Below are positions 17,841-25,951 of a DNA stretch of 64,000 nucleotides, one piece after another (within the stretch, counting starts at the first letter, position 1; every line of letters begins with the position of its first letter). The notes beneath the pieces were generated by a model that saw nothing but the letters and a program-made list of their open reading frames with translations, was not told the DNA's origin and searched no databases. The stretch comes from SCN-70-22 sp046327755 (GTDB lineage Bacteria; Gemmatimonadota; Gemmatimonadetes; Gemmatimonadales; Gemmatimonadaceae): NCBI GenBank assembly GCA_046327755.1, contig JAXLXW010000016.1:1-64000 (forward strand), read 5' to 3'. A program made the position numbers and the translations under genes.

Positions 17841-18782
17841 ATGAGCCTCGCCCATACCCTCGCCGTCTTCGAAGCGCTCGACTCGCCCTCGGCCAGCGCC
17901 GGCACCGTGATCGACCTGGTGGGCGCTGGAGACGGCATCACCGTCTCGACGGAGACGGTGCACGGGGAGAAGGGGTCGACCGACTTCGTGCGTATCGACC
18001 TTCGTGGGGCGCAGGGGAGAAGCTCAGGCGGCAGGGCGCCAACGCTGGGCATCGTGGGGCGATTGGGCGGCGTGGGGGCGCGCCCGCAGCGCATTGGCCT
18101 GGTGTCCGATGCCGATGGCGCGGTGGCCGCGGTGGCGATCGCGCGCAAGCTGGCGGCGATGCGCCGCGCGGGGGACGTGCTGCCTGGTGACGTGATCGTC
18201 TGCACGCACATCTGCCCCAACGCCCCGACCAAGCCGCACCACCCCGTCGACTTCATGGACTCGCCGGTGTCGATCGAGATCATGAATGCGCGGGAGGTGA
18301 CGCCGGAGATGGACGCGGTGCTCTCGATCGACACCACCAAGGGGAACCGCGTCCTCAACCATCGCGGGATCGCCATCTCGCCGACCGTGAAGGAAGGGTG
18401 GATCCTGCGCGTGTCGCCCGACCTGCTGCGCGTGATGGAGATGACGACCGGGCGCGCCCCGGTGACCTTCCCGATCACGATGCAGGACATCACGCCGTAC
18501 GGGAACGGGGTGGACCACATCAACAGCATCGTGCAGCCGGCGACGGCGACCTCGGCGCCCGTGGTCGGGATCGCGATCGGCGCCGAATCGGTGGTGCCGG
18601 GATGCGGGACGGGGGCGAGCCACGAGGTGGACATCGCCGAGGCGGTGCGCTTTGCCATCGAGGTGGCGAAGGAGTTCGGGAGCGGCGCGTGCCAGCTGCA
18701 CGACGCCGCGGAGTTCGCCCGACTGGTGTCGCTCTACGGCGACATGCGCCGTTTGCAGGGGCACGCACCGCGCGGCGCCTGA
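17841..18782 (+). CDS. DUF1177 family protein
   Basis: 313 residues. The pattern of the family is visible throughout: IDLVGAGDGITVSTETV, LGIVGRLGGVGARPQRIGLVSDADGAVAA, GDVIVCTHICPNAPT.PHHPVDFMDSPV, DTTKGNRVLNHRGIAISPTVKEGWILRVS, and VVGIAIGAESVVPGCGTGASHEVDIA. The conserved Asp, His and Cys residues suggest a hydrolase-type active site, but the activity has not, to my knowledge, been established. It precedes the AroM-like gene by 2 bp, an operon partner I regard as recurrent. Confidence 0.88.
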   Translation: MSLAHTLAVFEALDSPSASAGTVIDLVGAGDGITVSTETVHGEKGSTDFVRIDLRGAQGRSSGGRAPTLGIVGRLGGVGARPQRIGLVSDADGAVAAVAIARKLAAMRRAGDVLPGDVIVCTHICPNAPTKPHHPVDFMDSPVSIEIMNAREVTPEMDAVLSIDTTKGNRVLNHRGIAISPTVKEGWILRVSPDLLRVMEMTTGRAPVTFPITMQDITPYGNGVDHINSIVQPATATSAPVVGIAIGAESVVPGCGTGASHEVDIAEAVRFAIEVAKEFGSGACQLHDAAEFARLVSLYGDMRRLQGHAPRGA

Positions 18783-18784
18783 CG

Positions 18785-19480
18785 ATGCCGCGTCCGCTCG
18801 TCGGGACGATCACGATCGGCCAGGCGCCGCGCCCGGACGTCACGCCGATCCTCGAGGCGCACCTGCCACCGGGAACCCAGTGCGTGCATGCCGGGGTGCT
18901 CGATGGATTGGCGCCTGACGAGATCGCGGCGCGATTCGGGCACCGCGCTGGCGACCGGCTTCTTGTGACGCGACTGCTCGACGGGACGAGCGTGCGGCTC
19001 GACGGCGCACGGGTCGGGCGGGCGGTCCATGCCTTGGTGGAGACGCTCGAGGCGCAGGGGTGCGGGGTGATCGTCGTGCTCTGCACGGGGGTCTTTCACG
19101 GGCTCACTTCGCGCGCGGCGTGGCTGGTCGAGCCGGACCGGGTGATCCCGCCCTTGCTCAACGCGATGCTGGGGGCGCAAGCGTTAGGCGTGATGGTCCC
19201 GGACGCAGCCCAGGTCGCGTCGGAAGAAGGAAAGTGGGGGGCGCTGCCGCAACCGCCTGCGTTCGCCGCGGCGTCGCCGTACGCGCACGACGTATCCGCG
19301 CTGCGCGCGGGGGCGGTCACGCTGCGCGACCGCGGCGCGGCAGCAATCATCCTCGACTGCATCGGCTACACCGAGTTCCATCGACAGGTGGCGGCGGAGG
19401 CGGCGGGATTGCCCGTACTGCTCTCGAACGCGATCGTGGCCCGGGTGACCGGGGAACTCGTCTCTTCGTGGGGGAACTGA
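18785..19480 (+). CDS. AroM family protein
   Basis: 231 residues. The N-terminal GTITIGQAPRPDVTP is the AroM signature, with VLDGLAPDEIAARFG, LVTRLLDGTSV, VVLCTGVF and ILDCIGYTEFHRQ later. The C-terminal DCIGYT with upstream CTG resembles the paired-cysteine racemase (Asp/Glu racemase) fold. Cys is present in both halves, so racemase- or isomerase-like chemistry is possible (inference). Despite the name there is no shikimate gene nearby. Its last base is shared with the next ATG (TGATG). Confidence 0.88.
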   Translation: MPRPLVGTITIGQAPRPDVTPILEAHLPPGTQCVHAGVLDGLAPDEIAARFGHRAGDRLLVTRLLDGTSVRLDGARVGRAVHALVETLEAQGCGVIVVLCTGVFHGLTSRAAWLVEPDRVIPPLLNAMLGAQALGVMVPDAAQVASEEGKWGALPQPPAFAAASPYAHDVSALRAGAVTLRDRGAAAIILDCIGYTEFHRQVAAEAAGLPVLLSNAIVARVTGELVSSWGN

Positions 19481-20178
19481 TGGAACTCCTGCTGCTGAGC
19501 AACTCGCGCAACACCGGGTCTCCCTATCTCGCGCACGCGCTCGACGCGATCGCCGAGATCATCGGTGAGCGCAGGCGCGTCTTCTTCGTCCCGTTTGCCG
19601 GCGTGACGGTGTCGTGGGACGACTACGCGCAGAACGTGCGCACCGCACTCGCACCGCTGGGACTCGACATCCGCTCCGCGCACGAGGGGGCAGTGCTGGA
19701 GGAGTGCGAGGTGGTGATGGTCGGTGGGGGGAACACCTTCCACCTGCTCAAGCAGTGCCGCGACGCGGGCTTGCTGGAGCGCATGCAGCGACACGTGCGC
19801 GCCGGGGCGCCCTACATCGGCTGGAGCGCGGGATCGAACCTGGCTTGCCCCACCATCCGCACGACGAACGACATGCCGATCGTCGATCCCGGTGGCTTCG
19901 ACGCACTGGGCTTCCTCGACTTCCAGATCAACCCGCACTTCACGAACGAGCTCCCGACCGGGCACCAGGGGGAGACGCGCGAGCAGCGCCTGGCCGAGTT
20001 CCTGGTCGCCAACCCAGTGGTGCAGGTGCTGGGAGTCCCGGAGGGGGATTGGGTGCGGGGGCGCGGGAGCGAGGTGCAGCTGGCGGGTCCGCGGCGCGCC
20101 TACTGGTTCCGTGCGGGTGAGGGAGTCGCGGAGGTGGCGCCGGGGGTGCTGCCCCCCGAACTCGGAATGCGCGCATAG
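19480..20178 (+). CDS. pepE: Dipeptidase E (alpha-aspartyl dipeptidase, S51)
   Basis: 232 residues, the usual length. LLLLSNSRN, VVMVGGGNTFHLLKQ and the nucleophile Ser in GWSAGSNLACPTIRTTNDMPI match peptidase E. INPHFTN.L..GHQGETREQRLAEFL carries the His and the conserved E-T-R motif. The enzyme cleaves N-terminal Asp-Xaa dipeptides in the cytosol, which fits a peptide importer at the head of the cluster. Translational coupling to the AroM-like gene by a one-base overlap shows they are made together. Confidence 0.92.
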   Translation: MELLLLSNSRNTGSPYLAHALDAIAEIIGERRRVFFVPFAGVTVSWDDYAQNVRTALAPLGLDIRSAHEGAVLEECEVVMVGGGNTFHLLKQCRDAGLLERMQRHVRAGAPYIGWSAGSNLACPTIRTTNDMPIVDPGGFDALGFLDFQINPHFTNELPTGHQGETREQRLAEFLVANPVVQVLGVPEGDWVRGRGSEVQLAGPRRAYWFRAGEGVAEVAPGVLPPELGMRA

Positions 20179-20237
20179 CACGGCGCATCAGTTGCCAACG
20201 GTACGTGCGGCACGCTGACCCGCCCGGTTCTCGGACG

Positions 20238-20684
20238 ATGCGCATCGCTCCCGACATCGTCGCGCTCGCGACCGCGGGGCTGATCTGGATCGTGCCGCGA
20301 TTCGGTGGCGACGTCGCCGTGCCGGCGCCGGCCCGAACCATCGCCAGCGTGCTGCTCGGAGCGGCGGGGATCGGGCTGGTGGTGGCGGCGCGCGCCCGCC
20401 TCGCGAAGCGCGGGACCACCTGGTTGCCGCTGACGGCGCACGCCCCGAGGGCGCTCGTCGCTGACGGTGTGTATCGCGTCAGCCGCAACCCGATGTATCT
20501 GGGGACGTGGTGTCTCCTTGCGGCGGAGGCTGCCTGGCTCGGCAACATGCTCGCCGTCGCGACGAGCTTCGTGTTCGTCGCCTTCATCGATCGAACCCAG
20601 ATTCCCCGCGAGGAAGCAATACTCCGCGCCGCGTTCGGCGCGGAGTATGAGCGTTATCGGCGCTCCGTACGACGCTGGATCTGA
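20238..20684 (+). CDS. Short ICMT/PEMT-like isoprenylcysteine methyltransferase family protein
   Basis: 148 residues from the ATG at 20238. Helices near residues 10-25, 32-50 and 95-120 flank the signature DGVYRVSRNPMYLGTWCLL, and the C-terminal E..IL...FG.EYERYRRSVRRW. These make up the AdoMet-binding half of the PEMT/ICMT fold. It follows peptidase E by 59 bp and may be co-transcribed, but no functional tie to the peptide cluster is evident. Confidence 0.85.
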   Translation: MRIAPDIVALATAGLIWIVPRFGGDVAVPAPARTIASVLLGAAGIGLVVAARARLAKRGTTWLPLTAHAPRALVADGVYRVSRNPMYLGTWCLLAAEAAWLGNMLAVATSFVFVAFIDRTQIPREEAILRAAFGAEYERYRRSVRRWI

Positions 20685-20837
20685 CGAGGCAGGGTCGGCT
20701 GTGGAGTCGCAAGTGAAAGCTGCGTCCTGCAGTCCGGTTGTGGCGCGTGAGGCAGTTGCCCCTGACGGGCGACATCGACGGTTGCGCACCACTCCAGTCG
20801 TGCGTCGAAAGAGGACCCTTCGACCGCGCGATCTCCA

Positions 20838-21290
20838 ATGCTTGCACCTGCTCTCCGGCGCCCGAGCGCCCTAGTCGTCGCCAGCGCCGTGCTGGCGCTC
20901 GCCGCCTGCGGCGGCTCCGACGCCGGCCCGACGTCGGTCACGCCGCCGACCCCGACCCCGAACCCGACCATCGTCAACTGGACGCCGTGTCCGGAACCTT
21001 TCGCGCCCCCCATCTGGGTGGCACAGCAGGACGGAACCGGCAACTGGACGGTCGTCGCCCCCACGGGAGGGAGCTACCGCTTCAGCTTCCTCGCGGGAAA
21101 GGGTGCAATTGCCTGGGTGTCGGGGACGGCGCCGTACTTCAATAGCTACATCCTGTACGGTACTCCCGCCGATCTGGCGGAGTACACGAACACCAGCTGC
21201 TACGCGCCGCTCAGCGCGGCGCGTCGGGCCCCAGCCGGAACGATGTCGCCTCCCCCGTCAGCGGCAACACCTGCTGCACGAGCGTCATGA
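20838..21290 (+). CDS. Small lipoprotein, possibly 3'-truncated
   Basis: 150 residues. The signal peptide has lipobox LALAAC (Cys about residue 24), then a Thr-Pro linker (TSVTPPTPTPNPT) and the module WTPCPEPFAPPIWVAQQDGTGNWTVV.PTGGSYRFSF. I associate this module with longer Gemmatimonadota lipoproteins. After NTSC the sequence turns into an Ala/Pro/Ser-rich low-complexity tail and runs 80 bp into the convergent hydrolase gene. That suggests the original 3' part was lost and replaced by chance reading frame. Function unknown. Confidence 0.6.
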   Translation: MLAPALRRPSALVVASAVLALAACGGSDAGPTSVTPPTPTPNPTIVNWTPCPEPFAPPIWVAQQDGTGNWTVVAPTGGSYRFSFLAGKGAIAWVSGTAPYFNSYILYGTPADLAEYTNTSCYAPLSAARRAPAGTMSPPPSAATPAARAS

Positions 21291-22395
21291 GGAATCGCCC
21301 CGGCTCCTCGAGCATGGGATAGTGCGCGCTGCGCTCGAAGGTGATGAACTTTCGCAGGGGGGCCTGCAACGTGGGGACCCATCCGCGGGCGACGGCATAC
21401 GGCGTGTAGAGGTCGTAGCGCCCCTGCAGGACGATGACGGGAACCTTGAAGCGCCTGTACTGTCGCAGGTCGACGGTGAGGAGCGCACCGAAGAGACGCG
21501 GCGAGGCGAAGGCCGGCGCCTTTCGCGCGACCTGGAGCCCCGCGTTGTCGTACGACGGCGACAGCAGCGCCATCTCCTCGGTGATGTCGAGCGAGGGCTG
21601 CCCGTACCACCCGCCGTTGAAGCCATTTGCCCACCGCCGCAGCACCATCGCCCCCTGGAAGGCGTTGCTTCCGTCGGGGCGGGGATACGGTGCGATGCGC
21701 TGCAGGTCGGCGATGGCGCTGTCGAGGTGGTGCGCCTGCGAGAGTTCCATCACGCGATCGTAGAGTGCCTTCTCCTGGCTCCACGCCATCACCTGCCCCA
21801 CGCCAACGTAGGCGTGCAGGAGGTCCGGGCGGCGCGCGGCCAGGGTGACGCCGACGATGCTCCCCCAGCTGTGCCCCATCACCACGACCTTGCGCTTGCC
21901 TAACAGGTGACGCACGGAGTCGATCACGACGACGGCGTCGGAGACGATGTCATCGACGCTCCACGCCTTGGCGGCACGCGCCGTGTCGATCCCGGCGTAG
22001 CTCAATCCGGCGCCACGCTGGTCCCACTGCACGACGGTGAAGAAGTCTTCCCATGGCTTCTGGAACCCCCACGCCTCGGGCATGGTGGGCGACGCCGGTC
22101 CGCCGTGGATGAAGACGAGGACGGGGTTCTTGCGGTTGAGCCCGCGGATGGAGATCCACTGCTGGTTGTCCCCAACCTGCACGGGGAAGAGGGTGTCGAT
22201 TCCCTCCGGCGTGGCGATGCGTTGCACGCGGCGGACGATGTCGGCGGCGCGCTCGCGCGCGATCGGTGGGACGGCGCCGGCGGCATCACGCGCCTGCGCA
22301 CCGGCGGACGGCGCCAGGGCGAGCGTGCAGGCGAGGATGTGGGCGAGGGCGACGACGGGTGCGCGCCTAACGCGCAGGGAGGGGTGAGCGGTCAT
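21211..22395 (-). CDS. Secreted alpha/beta hydrolase, proline iminopeptidase-like (S33)
   Basis: 394 residues from the ATG at 22395 with a signal peptide (PVVALAHILACTLALAPSAGAQ). The oxyanion-hole motif is IHGGPASPTMP, then DQRGAGLSYAG and the nucleophile Ser in VMGHSWGSIVG. The acid and base are likely Asp in LQGRYDLYTPY and His in ERSAHYPMLEEP. These fit S33 aminopeptidases or related esterases acting in the periplasm. The start overlaps the stop of the creatininase-like gene upstream (ATGA), so the two form an operon. Confidence 0.9.
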   Translation of the reverse strand: MTAHPSLRVRRAPVVALAHILACTLALAPSAGAQARDAAGAVPPIARERAADIVRRVQRIATPEGIDTLFPVQVGDNQQWISIRGLNRKNPVLVFIHGGPASPTMPEAWGFQKPWEDFFTVVQWDQRGAGLSYAGIDTARAAKAWSVDDIVSDAVVVIDSVRHLLGKRKVVVMGHSWGSIVGVTLAARRPDLLHAYVGVGQVMAWSQEKALYDRVMELSQAHHLDSAIADLQRIAPYPRPDGSNAFQGAMVLRRWANGFNGGWYGQPSLDITEEMALLSPSYDNAGLQVARKAPAFASPRLFGALLTVDLRQYRRFKVPVIVLQGRYDLYTPYAVARGWVPTLQAPLRKFITFERSAHYPMLEEPGRFLMTLVQQVLPLTGEATSFRLGPDAPR

Positions 22396-23150
22396 TGGGC
22401 GCGGACGAAGGCGGTGATGTGCTGGGCGATGGCCTCGATGACCGTTTCGCCCATGGCGGCAGTGGCGCCACGGGGGTCGCCGATGATCCCGTTGGCGCTG
22501 ACGGCCTTGAAGCCGCCGACAAAGAGCGCGGTGGTGTCGATGTGTCCCATGGCCCCGGGCTCCCACGGCTCCGGCTTCACAAGCGCCCCGTGGCGCGCGA
22601 GCATGATCGCCGTCTCGGTGAGCTCGGCGTGCACGGCATCGACGTCCTGGTTCACGCCATGCTGCCGTGCCGCCTCCAGCATCACCCCCATGAGGTCCAT
22701 CAGCGCCTGACGACCGGCGAAGGCAACGATCTGCACGCCGGTGCCGGCGTACTCGTCGCGCAGCTGCATCGCCGCCTTCTCCAACGGCGAAAAGTTGCCG
22801 CCGTGCGCCGAGAGGAGGACGAAGCGCGTGAAGCCGTGCGGCGCCAACGACCGGACGTAGTGGGCCACCGTCTCGATGAAGAGCGGCTCGGGAATCGAGA
22901 GCGAGCCGGGAAATGCGAGATGATGATCCGAACAGCCCGGGCGTATCACGGGCGCAAGCAGCGCATCGCCCAGCAACTCGGCGACGCGATCGCCGACCGC
23001 GTAGCCAATCGCGGTGTCGGTCATCGTCGGGAGGTGCGGGCCGTGCTGCTCCATCGACGCCGTCATGACGATGACGGTGCGCGTCCCCTGCGCGAGGAGG
23101 TCGCGCACGTCGGTCCAGGTGATGTCTTCCAGTCGGCGAGAGGTGGGCAT
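22392..23150 (-). CDS. Creatininase family amidohydrolase
   Basis: 252 residues from the ATG at 23150, the usual family length. Metal-ligand motifs are present: TASMEQHGPHLPTMTDT, DHHLAFPGS, LLSAHGGNFSPLE and AVHAELTETAIML. The family are metal-dependent cyclic or linear amidases (creatininase, MftE-like, riboflavin-related). A hydrophobic stretch just upstream in frame (LIPVILLLSLAPVLAL) looks like a signal peptide but lacks a good start codon; a GTG at 23273 could include it. Export would fit its exported operon partner. Substrate unknown. Confidence 0.85.
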   Translation of the reverse strand: MPTSRRLEDITWTDVRDLLAQGTRTVIVMTASMEQHGPHLPTMTDTAIGYAVGDRVAELLGDALLAPVIRPGCSDHHLAFPGSLSIPEPLFIETVAHYVRSLAPHGFTRFVLLSAHGGNFSPLEKAAMQLRDEYAGTGVQIVAFAGRQALMDLMGVMLEAARQHGVNQDVDAVHAELTETAIMLARHGALVKPEPWEPGAMGHIDTTALFVGGFKAVSANGIIGDPRGATAAMGETVIEAIAQHITAFVRAQ

Positions 23151-23315
23151 GAGTGCGAGTACCGGGGCGAGCGACAGGAGGAGAATGACAGGGATGAGGC
23201 GTGGTGGAATAAGAGGCGCCTCGCGACTAACGTGCGCAACCGCATGGCAGGAACTTTGTAGCCCGTACTGCACCTCGCGACGGTGCGCGGCGGCCCCATT
23301 GCAGGAGTCGAACGC

Positions 23316-24110
23316 ATGGACCACGAGGCGGCTGGACGCTACTGGAACGACAACGCCGAGGTGTGGACAACGCTGGCCCGCGGCGGCTACGACGTCTATC
23401 GCGATCACCTCAACACGCCGGCGTTCTTCGCCGCACTCCCAGAGGTGCGCGGACGCTCCGGGCTCGACATCGGATGCGGCGAGGGACACAACACGCGCCT
23501 CCTGGCCGGGCGGGGGGCGTTGGTCAGCGCGATCGACATCTCGGAGATCTTCATCGACCATGCACGTGCCGAGGAAGCGCGCGCGCCGTTGGGCATCGAT
23601 TACCGCGTGGCGAGCATGGTGGAGCTTCCGTTCGAGGATGGGGCGTTCGATTTCGCCATCGCCTGCATGTCGCTGATGGAGGCGCCGGAGACGGAGCGCG
23701 TCCTGTCGGAGGCCTTCCGCGTCCTGCGCCCCGGGGGCTTTCTACAATGCTCGATCGAGCACCCCTGCTTCGCTACGAGGCATCGGCGCAACCTGCGCAA
23801 CGCCGAGGGGACGACGTACGCCTTCGAAATCGGCGACTACTACCAACCGCTCAACGGCGAGATCGAGGAGTGGATCTTCGGGGCGGCGCCGGCGGAAGTG
23901 AAGGCGGGGATGCGACGCTTCCGCATTCCGCGCTTCACGCGCACGCTGAGCACCTGGCTCACCATGATGATCCACGCCGGCTTCGTGATCGAGTACGTGG
24001 GAGAGCCGCGGCCAAGCGACGAGACGGTGCGCGCGTATCCCTCGCTGCAGGACGCGCAGGTCATCGCGTACTTCCTCCACCTGCGCCTGCGAAGACCGCG
24101 CGCGAGCTGA
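23316..24110 (+). CDS. Class I SAM-dependent methyltransferase
   Basis: 264 residues. The ATG at 23316 has a good AGGAG ribosome-binding site 9 bp upstream. Motif I is LDIGCGEGHNTRLLA, motif II/III IDISEIFIDHA, and the Methyltransf_11 pattern VASMVELPFEDGAFDFAIACMSLMEAP with LRPGGFLQCSIEHPCF. The C-terminal third (GMRRFRIPRFTRTLSTWL...AGFVIEYV) is typical of small-molecule methyltransferases. Divergent from the creatininase gene; substrate unknown. Confidence 0.9.
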   Translation: MDHEAAGRYWNDNAEVWTTLARGGYDVYRDHLNTPAFFAALPEVRGRSGLDIGCGEGHNTRLLAGRGALVSAIDISEIFIDHARAEEARAPLGIDYRVASMVELPFEDGAFDFAIACMSLMEAPETERVLSEAFRVLRPGGFLQCSIEHPCFATRHRRNLRNAEGTTYAFEIGDYYQPLNGEIEEWIFGAAPAEVKAGMRRFRIPRFTRTLSTWLTMMIHAGFVIEYVGEPRPSDETVRAYPSLQDAQVIAYFLHLRLRRPRAS

Positions 24111-24199
24111 GGCGGTGGGTGGTTGGTTCGACCCATGAGGGGTGCAGGCGCGCTACACAGTTTGGACGGGACGCGATTCCCTCGCGCCGCACGTTCCCC

Positions 24200-24232
24200 C
24201 AGCGGCCTCCCAGCGGCCTCCCAGCGGCCTCC
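24200..24232. repeat. Three tandem copies of an 11-bp repeat
   Basis: cagcggcctcc repeated three times without a mismatch, 48 bp upstream of the DoxX-like gene. It is followed by a degenerate pair of 11-bp units containing gattgccgcc. The period matches one helical turn. Confidence 0.8.
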
Positions 24233-24280
24233 TCGCCGCCCGATTGCCGCCTGATTGCCGCCCCCTCGAAGTCACGAGTC

Positions 24281-24829
24281 ATGTTCCCTCCCCTCTCGTT
24301 CCAGTCGCCGGGCGCTGCACGCTCGGCGCGATCGGCCTTTCAGATTTTCGATGTCCGCCTGACGCGATGGATGGCGCGCCACGGGATGTCGATGCTGCGC
24401 GTGAGCGTCGGCGTGGTCTTCTTCTGGTTCGGCGTGCTGAAGTTCTTTCCCGGGGTAAGCCCGGCGCAGGACCTGGCGGCGCGCACGATCGGCGCGCTCA
24501 CCCTCGGGTTCGTCCCCGGGTCAGTCTCGGTCCCGCTCCTCGCGCTGCTGGAGACGACGATCGGGCTCGGGCTCATCAGCGGGCGTTTCCTGCGCGCCAC
24601 GCTCTTCCTCCTGGCCGCGCAGATGGCGGGGACGGTAACGCCGCTCCTCCTCTTTCCCGGCGAGACATTCACGCGCATCCCGTACGCGCCCACCCTCGAG
24701 GGGCAGTACATCATCAAGAACATCGTGCTGGTGAGCGCGGCGATCCTCATTGGCGCGACGGTGCGCGGCGGACTGGTCATCGCCGATCCGGCGGCGGCGC
24801 AGGAGGCGCGCGCAAAGGCGGGGGAGTAG
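24281..24829 (+). CDS. DoxX/YkgB-like membrane protein
   Basis: 182 residues with four membrane helices after a short soluble N-terminus: MLRVSVGVVFFWFGVLKFFPG, VSVPLLALLETTIGLGLISG, ATLFLLAAQMAGTVTPLLLFP, and IIKNIVLVSAAILIGATV. The F.FG..KF.P...A and GQYI.KNIVL.SA elements fit the DoxX superfamily close to YkgB/DUF417. These proteins are linked to redox or thiol stress; the molecular role is unclear. The gene is bracketed by two different sets of 11-bp tandem repeats. Confidence 0.8.
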   Translation: MFPPLSFQSPGAARSARSAFQIFDVRLTRWMARHGMSMLRVSVGVVFFWFGVLKFFPGVSPAQDLAARTIGALTLGFVPGSVSVPLLALLETTIGLGLISGRFLRATLFLLAAQMAGTVTPLLLFPGETFTRIPYAPTLEGQYIIKNIVLVSAAILIGATVRGGLVIADPAAAQEARAKAGE

Positions 24830-24850
24830 CGCCGCACGTGCGGCGCGCGT

Positions 24851-24883
24851 GCGGCTCCCACGCGGCTCCCACGCGGCTCCCAC
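24851..24883. repeat. Three tandem copies of an 11-bp repeat
   Basis: gcggctcccac three times perfectly plus a partial fourth (gcggtgc), immediately after the DoxX-like gene and 90 bp before the next start codon. It has the same period as the array upstream of the gene but a different unit. Confidence 0.8.
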
Positions 24884-24973
24884 GCGGTGCGAGCGTTCGG
24901 CGCTCACGCCGCGCGGGAACGCGGAGTAGAATCTGGCGACCGACGTCGCGCCGACCCTCCAGATCTTCCGCGC

Positions 24974-25945
24974 ATGCCCACCGACTCGTCCATCGTGAGC
25001 ACCCGGCTCGCCCCCGGGCGTTCACGCCGCATCGTCCCCATCACGACGCTCGCCAGCGGCCACGCGCTCGCGCTCACGATCCACATCATCGAAGGGAGCC
25101 GCCCCGGCCCTTCGGTCGGGATCTCGGCGATGATCCACGGCGACGAGTTCGAGGGATTGCTCATCGCGCGCGCGCTGTGGGAGCGGCTCGACCCGTCGCA
25201 GCTGGCGGGGCAGGTCTGGATCCTCGGCGTGGCGAACCCGCTGGCGATGGAGGCGATTTCGCGCAACACGCCGATCGACATGCTCGACATGAACCGCCTC
25301 TTCCCCGGGGCGCCGGACGGCTGGTTAGGCGAGCAGCAGGCGCACGCGATCGCGCACGGCTTCATCGACCACATTGACTACCTCGTGGACATCCACTGCG
25401 GCGGGACCTTCCCGTGGGTGGACTACTGCTACGTGGTGAACGACGAAGGGCTGTCGCGCGCCTTCGGGTCGGAGCTGCTGTACAAACCCGCCGAGATGTA
25501 CTCCGGGACGACGGCGACGTATGCGGAGAAGCGCGGCGTGCGCTGCATGGTGGTGGAGATCGGGGGCGGCTACCAGTCGCAGGCGCTGCACGTGGAGAAC
25601 GGGGTGAAGGGGGTGATGAACCAACTGCGCTATGCGGGGGTGCTGGAAGGTGCGGTGGAGCGACGCGCGGGGCAGCGGTTGATGCGGGTGATGAAGGTGA
25701 TGCGCCCGCGCCAGGGCGGGATCTGCGTCCCGCGGCGCGTGCTCACCCCGGGCGAGGAACTGGGAGCGGGGGAGCCGCTGGCCGACATCGTCTCGCCGTA
25801 CACCTTCGAGACGCTGGAGACGATGGTGACGCCGTTCGCGCGCAACATCGTGGTGCTGTGCCGCAACTACCAGACGCGCATCCATCCCGGCGACTACACC
25901 TTCATGATGGGCGATGCGTCGCAGGCCACGACGTACGACGACTGA
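24974..25945 (+). CDS. Succinylglutamate desuccinylase/aspartoacylase family protein
   Basis: 323 residues. The zinc carboxypeptidase-like core has the ligands in SAMIHGDEFEG (His, Glu) and DIHCGG (His). VANPLAMEAISRNTP.DMLDMNRLFPG corresponds to the conserved substrate region with N..R. Members remove acyl groups from N-acyl amino acids or act on related amides. The ATG at 24974 was preferred over one at 24887, which would run through the upstream repeats. It sits before a secreted protein and a sodium:solute symporter, so the cluster may import and deacylate an amino-acid derivative (inference). Confidence 0.87.
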   Translation: MPTDSSIVSTRLAPGRSRRIVPITTLASGHALALTIHIIEGSRPGPSVGISAMIHGDEFEGLLIARALWERLDPSQLAGQVWILGVANPLAMEAISRNTPIDMLDMNRLFPGAPDGWLGEQQAHAIAHGFIDHIDYLVDIHCGGTFPWVDYCYVVNDEGLSRAFGSELLYKPAEMYSGTTATYAEKRGVRCMVVEIGGGYQSQALHVENGVKGVMNQLRYAGVLEGAVERRAGQRLMRVMKVMRPRQGGICVPRRVLTPGEELGAGEPLADIVSPYTFETLETMVTPFARNIVVLCRNYQTRIHPGDYTFMMGDASQATTYDD

Positions 25946-25951
25946 CGGCGC

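Noticed and set aside
23296..23320. tRNA-like T-arm (gcaggagtcgaacgc)
   Set aside because: No acceptor stem or anticodon arm can be built around it. It is the ribosome-binding region of the methyltransferase gene.
24118..24140. GGTTCGACCC motif as part of a tRNA
   Set aside because: No cloverleaf can be folded in the flanking 80 bases.
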